Of a DNA stretch of 13,026 nt, positions 8,012 to 13,026 are shown piece by piece. Position 1 is the stretch's first letter, and each line of letters opens with the position of its first letter. A program made the position numbers and the translations under genes. The notes under the pieces were generated by a model. That model did not search any database, was not told the origin of the DNA, and saw nothing but the letters and a program-made list of their open reading frames with translations. This stretch comes from an uncultured Methylobacter sp. GTDB taxonomy: Bacteria > Pseudomonadota > Gammaproteobacteria > Methylococcales > Methylomonadaceae. The stretch is from the NCBI GenBank assembly GCA_903831545.1, contig CAIKYI010000080.1, forward strand, positions 1 through 13,026, written 5' to 3'.

Positions 8012-9091
8012 CTACTTTTTAAACAACGCCCGGGTTGGCGCTTGCATAATCAATTGCGGAATGGCAGATAATGGCAAAATCCCATCCACAGCGCCCAGTT
8101 TGACGGCTTCCTTAGGCATGCCATAAACCACACAACTGGCTTCATCCTGTGCGATAGTTAAAGCGCCCGCATCATGCATTTCTTTCATGCCGTGCGCACC
8201 ATCATCGCCCATGCCGGTCAGGATAATACCTACCGCGTTAGCACCGGCTGTTTGTGCGCTGGAGCGAAACAATACATCAACTGAAGGACGATGCCTACTC
8301 ACCAGCGGACCGTCTTTAACATCAACCCGATACTGTGCTCCGCTTCGTTGCAGTAACATGTGCTTGCCGCCAGGAGCGATTAAAACCGTGCCGGGTAAAG
8401 CACGGTCATTTTGCGCAGCTTCTTTTACCGTGACCTGACAAATACTGTCCAGCCTTTTGGCAAACGCCGCTGTAAAATGTTCCGGCATGTGTTGTACCAC
8501 GACTATCGGGGGCGCAGTTCGCGGCAATTGAGTGAACAGATATTCCAGCGCCTGGGTACCACCAGTTGAGGTACCAATGACAATCACCCGATCGGTGGTT
8601 TGTATCATGGGTTTAAGAGCGCTGGTGCTAAACAGGCTTTCGGTGCCAGTGGCAACACGCTGGGGCGCAACAGGGACTGACTTGATGACTCTGGGTCTGG
8701 ATTGAGCTGCGGCTTTGATAATGTCGACAATTGTGGTTTGTGATTCTTGCAGAAAACTGCGCAAGTTGACCTTGGGCTTGGTGATAATATCAACCGCTCC
8801 GGCACTCATGGCCTGCATACTAACTTCCGCCCCCTTTTCCGTTAAAGTCGAGCAAATTACCACGGGCGTGGGGTGTTCACTCATCAGTTTTTTAAGAAAA
8901 GTCACGCCATCCATACGTGGCATTTCAATATCCAGCACAATCACATCAGGCCATTCCGTTTCCATGCGCTTCATTGCGAAAATAGGATCCGGCGCGGCGC
9001 CGATTACTTTTATTCCGGAAACGCCATCCAAGATACCGGTTAAAACCTGCCGTACCACAGCAGAATCATCGACAATCAATACTTTAATCAT
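8012..9091 (-). CDS. cheB: CheB, receiver plus methylesterase/glutamine deamidase
   Basis: CheB removes methyl groups from chemoreceptor glutamates and is activated by phosphotransfer from CheA. The 359 residues match the usual family length. The receiver (about 1-120) has D8/D9, phospho-acceptor D54 in [11 protein letters not shown], and K105 in TKP. A linker of about 40 residues follows. The C-terminal catalytic domain (about 165-350) carries the triad S175 (GTSTGG), H201 (VVQHMPEHF) and D297 ([11 protein letters not shown]). [14 protein letters not shown] is the typical substrate-loop region. It lies 28 bases after cheD on the same strand, so cheR-cheD-cheB is a likely operon. The sequence upstream of the ATG (9089-9091) is AT-rich with no strong Shine-Dalgarno. 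It provides negative feedback for the CheA system encoded by the plus-strand genes. Confidence 0.96.
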   Translation of the reverse strand: MIKVLIVDDSAVVRQVLTGILDGVSGIKVIGAAPDPIFAMKRMETEWPDVIVLDIEMPRMDGVTFLKKLMSEHPTPVVICSTLTEKGAEVSMQAMSAGAVDIITKPKVNLRSFLQESQTTIVDIIKAAAQSRPRVIKSVPVAPQRVATGTESLFSTSALKPMIQTTDRVIVIGTSTGGTQALEYLFTQLPRTAPPIVVVQHMPEHFTAAFAKRLDSICQVTVKEAAQNDRALPGTVLIAPGGKHMLLQRSGAQYRVDVKDGPLVSRHRPSVDVLFRSSAQTAGANAVGIILTGMGDDGAHGMKEMHDAGALTIAQDEASCVVYGMPKEAVKLGAVDGILPLSAIPQLIMQAPTRALFKK

Positions 9092-9119
9092 TTTATTTTG
9101 AAATTATTAGAAAAGTGTT

Positions 9120-9716
9120 TTACCAAAATACAGCCTGATCGGAAGGCGGCGGACTAGGACGGGTAGTTTTTTCAAGAAAACGTTTTTCCTGTTTAATGAC
9201 CAATTGTTGTTCCATCTGTTCGATACGTTTTACATAGACAGAAAAATCACTGGCCAGAAAAAAAATATTGCGCCCTATTTCACCGCCAAGACCAGCAGCG
9301 ACCAACGGGATTCGTTCAGTTTTTAAAAAGGTTTTAATGAACTCACAATTAATCGAGCCAATAGACTGACCTCCGCGAAACTGTTTGCCCAGACTTAATA
9401 CATCACCACCGCCAAAGGCTTTTGCTTTTAAATGGATACGTTCTGCACCCAGTTTTAACATCTGGTTAATCGTCAATTCCATGGCATGAATGCCGTAACG
9501 CCCCCCCTCGGAGGCCAATAACGCTGCATTGTGCGCGGCAGGTTGCTGGGCCAGTAAAAAATGATTCATGCCGATCACGCGGTTAACCGGATCATACAAA
9601 CACGCAGCTACGCATGATCCCAATAAAGTTGAAATGATTTCATCCTTTTTGGTCACGTAACTTTCGCCTGGATCAATGATGACTCGGGACAAGCCCTGGT
9701 AGTCTGTTATTTGCAT
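9120..9716 (-). CDS. cheD: CheD, chemoreceptor glutamine deamidase
   Basis: CheD converts specific receptor glutamines to glutamates, creating sites for CheR. Of 198 residues, the N-terminal half holds the signature STLLGSCVAACLYD with catalytic C35, and H52 in GMNHFLL. S29 or T30 would correspond to the third catalytic residue of the family. The conserved FGGGD and AAGLGGEIGR segments follow. The C-terminal approximately 35 residues are charged, proline-rich and not conserved. The start overlaps the end of cheR by 10 bases (9707-9716), so the two are translationally coupled. The coding strand contains a run of seven G within EGGR (9501-9507). No CheC partner gene is in the window. Confidence 0.95.
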   Translation of the reverse strand: MQITDYQGLSRVIIDPGESYVTKKDEIISTLLGSCVAACLYDPVNRVIGMNHFLLAQQPAAHNAALLASEGGRYGIHAMELTINQMLKLGAERIHLKAKAFGGGDVLSLGKQFRGGQSIGSINCEFIKTFLKTERIPLVAAGLGGEIGRNIFFLASDFSVYVKRIEQMEQQLVIKQEKRFLEKTTRPSPPPSDQAVFW

Positions 9717-10522
9717 GGCTTCTGATAAATAGACGACATCACCATGGACAAATCGGTTTTGATGCTGTGCAAGGTTTCGGAATGACTGATAAAAAAATAA
9801 CCGCCCGGTTTTAATGCTTCGACGACACGGTTAACTATCTCCTGTTTGGTTTCTGTATCAAAATAAATCAAGACATTGCGCAGGAAAATAACATCAAACT
9901 GTCCAAGACTTCTGGGCAAAGGAGTTTTAAGATTGAGTTGCTCAAAGTTGACCCGGTTTCTGACTTTTTCGTCAACACGAAAGTAACCTTCCTGCGAACG
10001 CACGCCTTTCAGGCAATATTTATCCAGATAGCGCGGCTCCATGTTATCCAGTCTATCCATCAGATAAACGCCTTTCCGTGCCGTTTCCAAAACTTCGGTA
10101 TTTACATCGGAACCAAAAATCTCCCATTTCCGCATTCCCAGTCCCTCGGCCAACAGCATACCAATCGAATAACTTTCTTCGCCCGTTGAACTTGCTGCAC
10201 TCCACAAGCGAAAATTATCGCCTCGCCAGTTTTTTATAATTCGATCCTGAAGAAAACTGAAATGCTTGGGTTCCCGAAAAAAATACGTTTCATTGGTGGT
10301 TAAAATGTTAACCATCAATTGAAATTCATGAGGGTGCTGGCCATTGTTCAGCAATTGGTAATATTGTCCGTAAGTTTGCAAATCATAATGTAACAAGCGC
10401 TTGGCCAAGCGACTTGCCACCATGATTTTCTTTTCGGGCGCAAGGGCAATCCCGGCATGGTCGTAAATTATACGTCTGAAATGGGCAAACTCTTCGGCGC
10501 TGATTTGTTCGAGACTGATAAT
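9707..10522 (-). CDS. cheR: CheR, chemoreceptor methyltransferase, with a probable non-ATG start
   Basis: CheR transfers methyl groups from SAM to receptor glutamates. The first ATG in frame is at 10423 and would give 238 residues, but this cuts into the conserved N-terminal domain. The frame stays open upstream and encodes ISLEQISAEEFAHFRRIIYD and then HAGIALAPEKK, which is typical CheR sequence, before a TAA at 10529-10531. Between that stop and the domain there is no ATG, GTG or TTG. The best Shine-Dalgarno, TAAGGGGG (10524-10531), lies just before ATT (10520-10522) and ATC (10517-10519). With ATT the protein has 271 residues, close to the family norm. Numbered from there, TNETYFFRE is about 76-84, the SAM loop SAASSTGEESYS about 108-119, and RNVLIYF 215-221. 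It overlaps cheD by 10 bases. A sequencing error in the start codon is the main alternative. Confidence 0.88.
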   Translation of the reverse strand: MISLEQISAEEFAHFRRIIYDHAGIALAPEKKIMVASRLAKRLLHYDLQTYGQYYQLLNNGQHPHEFQLMVNILTTNETYFFREPKHFSFLQDRIIKNWRGDNFRLWSAASSTGEESYSIGMLLAEGLGMRKWEIFGSDVNTEVLETARKGVYLMDRLDNMEPRYLDKYCLKGVRSQEGYFRVDEKVRNRVNFEQLNLKTPLPRSLGQFDVIFLRNVLIYFDTETKQEIVNRVVEALKPGGYFFISHSETLHSIKTDLSMVMSSIYQKPCK

Positions 10523-10541
10523 ACCCCCTTAACCTAATATA

Positions 10542-10601
10542 AATATTTACAGATGTCTTGCTTGCAACAATTAGAACTATAGCCTGAAATCTGTAAATAT
10601 T
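10542..10601. repeat. Inverted pair of 13-bp arms, putative paired operator upstream of cheR
   Basis: AATATTTACAGAT at 10542-10554 is the exact reverse complement of ATCTGTAAATATT at 10589-10601, with 34 bases between. Both arms contain the CTGTAAAT word found upstream of the hybrid kinase. The left arm begins about 20 bases before the presumed cheR start, where a promoter or a repressor loop could sit. Interpretation as an operator is inference. Confidence 0.5.
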
Positions 10602-10621
10602 ATTGTCTTATAAGCCATCCA

Positions 10622-10637
10622 ACACAATCAATTGTGT
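10622..10637. repeat. Palindrome ACACAAT-CA-ATTGTGT
   Basis: Two perfect 7-bp arms surround CA, in the middle of the divergent gap, with another palindrome TCAATATTGA at 10642-10651. The size and symmetry are typical of a dimeric regulator site. No regulator gene is in the window. Confidence 0.4.
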
Positions 10638-10773
10638 GCAGTCAATATTGATTTGTTGGCTCAATTGTTACATTTTTAGTAAATCTCTACATAATTCAGC
10701 TATAAATAAAACAGGTCTTAACATCTCAAATATATTGGTTTTGCAATATTTTAGGCTAAATGAAACTTATATT

Positions 10774-10802
10774 TTGACCCTGCCTAACATACCTACTAAA
10801 CT
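10774..10802 (+). promoter_or_regulatory. Candidate sigma-70 promoter of the mcp-like/cheY/STAS/cheA operon
   Basis: TTGACC (10774-10779), a 17-base spacer and TAAACT (10797-10802) match the -35 (5 of 6) and -10 (4 of 6) consensus. Transcription would begin near 10809, leaving a leader of about 25 bases before the ATG at 10833. No flagellar sigma-28 box was recognised. Confidence 0.45.
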
Positions 10803-10832
10803 TGGGTTTTTACAAGTGCAATGAGGATTCTA

Positions 10833-11972
10833 ATGCCACAGAGCCAAAACAACCTGGATAGCCAGTACCTTTACTTTTTTCTCCCTGCCTTACCGGTTAT
10901 TACGGGTGGAATATTATTTATAGCGCAAAATGAACTCAGCTTAGCTACGATACTGGTCATCCTGCTACTGATTTGTTGCGGCATAGGCTGTGGTTGGGTA
11001 TTGTGGCAACGTCATTTCAAGGAATTGGAACTAACACGTCTACGCTGGATACAGGACGAAAATACCAAACTAAACGCAGTGGCCACCTATACCACCGAAC
11101 TTGAAAGACTGCTGTTAACCATCAGTCCTATCCTGTCGCAGCATGTTATGGTATCTCGTGAACATACCGAGCAGGAAATCATCTCGTTAACCAGCCGTTT
11201 TTCAAGTATGGTCAATGAGCTTCAGCAGATTGTTGACAGCACCGGGAGTACGGTCGGTGAACAGCATTTTCATCTGGACAGCGTACTTAATACCAGTCGT
11301 GATTTCTTGCATCCGGTATTAACCTCGCTGCAACATATTCAACTGACCCAACAACAGGCCAAACAGGAACTGCAATTACTATCTTCTAGTATACAGGGAC
11401 TGGATGACTTGACTGACCAAGTCACCACCTTGAGTGACCACCTTAAGCAATTTGCACTGAGTCCGGGAGTTGATTCCAAGGCCGCTACTAACTTGGAGAA
11501 TAAGGCTTCTCACCTGGAACAGCAACTGAATGAGAAAGTTAAGGCCATGACAATAGCGGTCACAAACCTGTTGGCCAGCGCCGATCAAGCGGCCCGGACC
11601 GATAATGAACTATTGTCCCAGGCAGAGACCAACATCAACCAGACCCTGACCCATCTGGGACTGGCGCTAAAGCATTACCGCGATGACGTTGACGCACTCA
11701 GAAACAATGCCGAACAAATCCGTGGCGAGATCAACAATGTATTGGTTGCCTTACAATTCCAGGATCGGGTCAGCCAGATTTTAACCCAGGTCGAAAACAA
11801 TTTACTGAACCTGCAACAAACCATCGAAACCATACAACAACAAGGCACTCAGCGCGATGGCACCATGTTGCAAGTCGATGCCGCAGTCGAACACATCGAA
11901 AATAACTACAAATCGGTTAGCTCACGCACTGAGCGCGAAGCAGATGGCTCAGACGACTTAACTTTTTTTTAA
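10833..11972 (+). CDS. Short MCP-like membrane protein lacking the canonical signalling hairpin tip
   Basis: I start at the ATG at 10833 (379 residues) because GAGGA lies five bases upstream. The in-frame ATG at 10821 overlaps that site. Two membrane segments (about 13-31 and 37-59) are joined by only a few residues, so there is almost no periplasmic sensor. The rest is a long helical cytoplasmic region rich in Q, L, T and E. Position at the head of a cheY-STAS-cheA operon and the segment VALQFQDRVSQIL (305-317), typical of the C-terminal part of a class of short gammaproteobacterial MCPs, support an MCP relationship. However, the nearly invariant tip with NLLALNAAIEAARAGE is not present; the corresponding stretch reads QVTTLSDHLKQFALSPGVDS. 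The tail is acidic and ends DDLTFF. It may be a diverged receptor, a scaffold, or a CheZ-like protein (inference). No frameshift is evident. Confidence 0.72.
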   Translation: MPQSQNNLDSQYLYFFLPALPVITGGILFIAQNELSLATILVILLLICCGIGCGWVLWQRHFKELELTRLRWIQDENTKLNAVATYTTELERLLLTISPILSQHVMVSREHTEQEIISLTSRFSSMVNELQQIVDSTGSTVGEQHFHLDSVLNTSRDFLHPVLTSLQHIQLTQQQAKQELQLLSSSIQGLDDLTDQVTTLSDHLKQFALSPGVDSKAATNLENKASHLEQQLNEKVKAMTIAVTNLLASADQAARTDNELLSQAETNINQTLTHLGLALKHYRDDVDALRNNAEQIRGEINNVLVALQFQDRVSQILTQVENNLLNLQQTIETIQQQGTQRDGTMLQVDAAVEHIENNYKSVSSRTEREADGSDDLTFF

Positions 11973-12010
11973 TGACTAAGGCAGAGGCTAATTTGTAAAT
12001 GCTTAGTCAT
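11972..12010 (+). terminator. Stem-loop between the MCP-like gene and cheY (possible partial terminator or processing site)
   Basis: ATGACTAAG (11972-11980), overlapping the last base of the stop codon, pairs with CTTAGTCAT (12002-12010) across a 21-base loop. The stem can grow by a GC pair with one bulged G. CACCC and then six T follow within about five bases. The stem is AT-rich and the loop large, so termination would be weak. It might lower expression of the downstream genes relative to the first one or protect the upstream mRNA. Confidence 0.3.
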
Positions 12011-12045
12011 CACCCTTTTTTAATTTAACAAACAGGCTTTAACTT

Positions 12046-12414
12046 ATGGCAAAAACAATAATGATCGTAGACGACTCCGCCTCCATGCGACAGGTAGTCA
12101 GCATTGCCCTCAAAGGCGCCGGCTATGAGGTCATCGAAGCCTGTGACGGCAAAGATGCCTTAAGCAAACTGACCGGTGTCAAAATTCATCTTATCGTCAG
12201 TGACATCAACATGCCGGTCATGGACGGTATTACCTTTGTCAAAGAAGTAAAACAACACGGCAATTACAAATTTACGCCCATCATCATGCTCACGACTGAA
12301 ATGGAGCCGGAAAAAAAACAGGCCGCCCGAGATGCCGGCGCTAAAGCCTGGGTGACCAAACCGTTTCAGCCACCGATTTTACTCGCAGCCATTGCCAAAT
12401 TGGTACTGCCTTAA
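12046..12414 (+). CDS. cheY: CheY, single-domain chemotaxis response regulator
   Basis: This is a 122-residue receiver with no output domain, phosphorylated by CheA and acting on the flagellar motor or another target. Conserved residues: D9/D10 (IVDDS), phospho-acceptor D53 in VSDINMPVMDG, T83 in IMLTTE, and K105 in TKPF. W102 sits where CheYs usually have the switching aromatic. The length is exactly that of a CheY. It starts 73 bases after the MCP-like gene and ends 17 bases before the STAS gene. The Shine-Dalgarno (CAGG) is weak. Confidence 0.93.
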   Translation: MAKTIMIVDDSASMRQVVSIALKGAGYEVIEACDGKDALSKLTGVKIHLIVSDINMPVMDGITFVKEVKQHGNYKFTPIIMLTTEMEPEKKQAARDAGAKAWVTKPFQPPILLAAIAKLVLP

Positions 12415-12431
12415 CCTATCAGGGAACTGTC

Positions 12432-12764
12432 ATGACAGCAAAAGCAAACCCAAAAGACGGAATATTGCATTTATCGATCAAGGATGACATGACCATTTAC
12501 AACGCACAGGCACTTAAGGAAACGCTGCTGAGCCATTGCCATGCCGGCACTCTGGAATTACATTTGGATTTATCGGCGGTTGCTGAAATTGACAGCGCCG
12601 GTTTGCAGTTGCTGCTACTACTTAAAACCGAAGCCCAGCAACGCGGTTTTAGCCTGCGCTTATTGCGCCATAGCGAAGCCGTCATCGAAGTGTTTGAACT
12701 ACTCAAACTCGGCATGTATTTTGGTGATCCCATTGTCATTCCCGCTACCTGGAAAAAATCATGA
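12432..12764 (+). CDS. STAS-domain protein (anti-sigma-factor-antagonist-like)
   Basis: This 110-residue protein is a single STAS domain of the SpoIIAA type. The hallmark DSAGLQLLLLLK carries S55, the position phosphorylated by partner kinases in SpoIIAA. LDLSAVAEIDS just before it is the conserved strand. AGGGAA five bases before the ATG is a good ribosome site. Its stop overlaps the cheA start (ATGA, 12761-12764), so the two are translationally coupled. STAS genes beside cheA occur in several proteobacterial che clusters, but the role there is not firmly established. It might bind or modulate CheA or CheY (inference). No RsbW-like kinase or PP2C phosphatase is visible nearby. Confidence 0.88.
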   Translation: MTAKANPKDGILHLSIKDDMTIYNAQALKETLLSHCHAGTLELHLDLSAVAEIDSAGLQLLLLLKTEAQQRGFSLRLLRHSEAVIEVFELLKLGMYFGDPIVIPATWKKS

Positions 12765-12994
12765 GTGATATCAATCCCGCCCTGGAAACCTTTGCCCAGG
12801 AAGTTGAAGAACTGCTGACCGCAATGGAAGACGCTCTGTTAGGTCTGGATGGCAGTGCCGATGACACCGAGTCCATCAACAGCATCTTTCGCGCCATGCA
12901 TACCATCAAAGGCTCATCGGGACTATTTGGTTTTGATGACGTGGTCGCCTTTACCCATGAAGCCGAAACCGTATTGGACAAAGTTAGAAACGGC
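12761..12994 (+). CDS. cheA: CheA histidine kinase, N-terminal Hpt (P1) domain only; cut by contig end
   Basis: CheA phosphorylates itself on the Hpt domain and passes the phosphate to CheY and CheB. Only the first 78 or so codons are genomic. They form most of the P1 domain: an N-terminal helix, then FRAMHTIKGSSGLFGF with phospho-acceptor H47, then VVAFTHEAETVLDKVRNG. The frame continues for ten more codons to the window end, but those (RSEERRVGKE) are translated Illumina adapter and must not be annotated. The start codon overlaps the STAS stop as ATGA. The regulatory, dimerisation, ATPase and CheW-like domains are missing from the assembly. Confidence 0.93.
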
Positions 12995-13026
12995 AGATCG
13001 GAAGAGCGTCGTGTAGGGAAAGAGTG
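12995..13026. other. Illumina TruSeq adapter read-through (sequencing artefact)
   Basis: The last 32 bases begin AGATCGGAAGAGCGTCGTG and continue TAGGGAAAGAGTG. This is the reverse complement of the Illumina TruSeq universal adapter. It abuts the cheA coding sequence without a stop codon, so it mimics ten CheA residues. The biological sequence ends at about 12994; one or two bases more may be genomic if they match by chance. Confidence 0.97.

Larger units (their letters stand above)
10523..10832. promoter_or_regulatory. Divergent regulatory region between cheR and the MCP-like gene
   Basis: About 310 AT-rich bases separate the two divergent operons. Contents by eye: the Shine-Dalgarno of cheR; an inverted pair of 13-bp arms (10542-10554 and 10589-10601); palindromes ACACAATCAATTGTGT (10622-10637) and TCAATATTGA (10642-10651); a second TCAATTGT copy at 10661-10668, 33 bases after the first at 10628-10635; and a sigma-70-like promoter before the plus-strand operon (10774-10802). 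The 73-codon open frame over 10603-10824 has no ribosome site or recognisable domain and is not called a gene. Confidence 0.6.

Noticed and set aside
7914..8126. 70-codon plus-strand open frame in the gap before cheB
   Set aside because: More than half is antisense to the cheB 3' end; no ribosome site or homology seen.
9707..10423. cheR starting at the ATG at 10423
   Set aside because: This start removes the conserved N-terminal helix; the frame upstream encodes typical CheR sequence with a strong Shine-Dalgarno.
10603..10824. 73-codon open frame in the divergent gap
   Set aside because: It has no ribosome site and no domain, an AT-rich composition like the surrounding non-coding DNA, and it overlaps the candidate promoter.
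10523..10832. Flagellar sigma-28 (TAAA...GCCGATAA) or sigma-54 (GG-N10-GC) promoter
   Set aside because: No match by eye; near hits had wrong spacing.
12995..13026. Ten extra CheA codons (RSEERRVGKE) to the window end
   Set aside because: They are translated Illumina adapter, not genome sequence.
1..13026. CRISPR array, tRNA or rRNA genes, insertion sequence
   Set aside because: No regularly spaced repeats, cloverleaf, rRNA segments or transposase coding sequence seen on either strand.

Overview
This window is a chemosensory gene cluster, most likely from a gammaproteobacterium. The moderate GC content, the cheR-cheD-cheB / mcp-cheY-STAS-cheA gene content and a REP-type palindrome (GTTCCCACGC...GCGTGGGAAC) fit a methanotroph of the order Methylococcales, but no taxonomic marker is present and this placement is a weak inference. 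The last 32 bases are Illumina adapter, so the piece is the end of a draft contig. Genomic sequence stops at about 12994, inside cheA. The left end is cut inside an EAL domain.

Layout. (A) 1-3291, minus strand: a tightly overlapped trio of cheR (CheR methyltransferase), a lone CheB methylesterase domain without a receiver, and a REC-PAS-GGDEF-EAL c-di-GMP regulator. (B) About 3290-3381: palindromic repeat DNA. (C) 3417-7721, minus strand: a 1434-residue membrane hybrid histidine kinase (Cache-like sensor, HAMP, GAF, PAS, xEEL coiled coil, HisKA-HATPase, three receivers). (D) 7722-8011: a 290-base gap with operator-like palindromes. (E) 8012-10522, minus strand: cheB, cheD and cheR of a conventional adaptation set. 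The cheR reading frame extends upstream of its first ATG to a strong Shine-Dalgarno sequence, with no ATG, GTG or TTG available, so it probably uses ATT or ATC. (F) 10523-10832: divergent regulatory region. (G) 10833-12994, plus strand: a short MCP-like membrane protein lacking the usual signalling hairpin, then CheY, a STAS-domain protein and the N-terminus (Hpt domain) of CheA.

How the genes work together. Blocks E and G form one divergent CheA/CheY chemotaxis system with full adaptation enzymes (methyltransferase, deamidase, methylesterase). Blocks A and C look like a second circuit in which a hybrid kinase is coupled to a spare CheR/CheB pair and to a c-di-GMP synthase/hydrolase. It may link the methylation machinery to surface or biofilm behaviour.

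Most interesting points: the MCP-like protein has an FQDRVSQIL motif (DxxxQ, as in the CheZ active site) and an acidic tail ending DDLTFF, reminiscent of the CheY-binding tail of CheZ, while the CheA/CheW-binding tip is missing; the cheR gene without a canonical start codon; a G8 tract at the membrane/HAMP junction of the hybrid kinase; and a CTGTAAAT word shared by the two main regulatory gaps.
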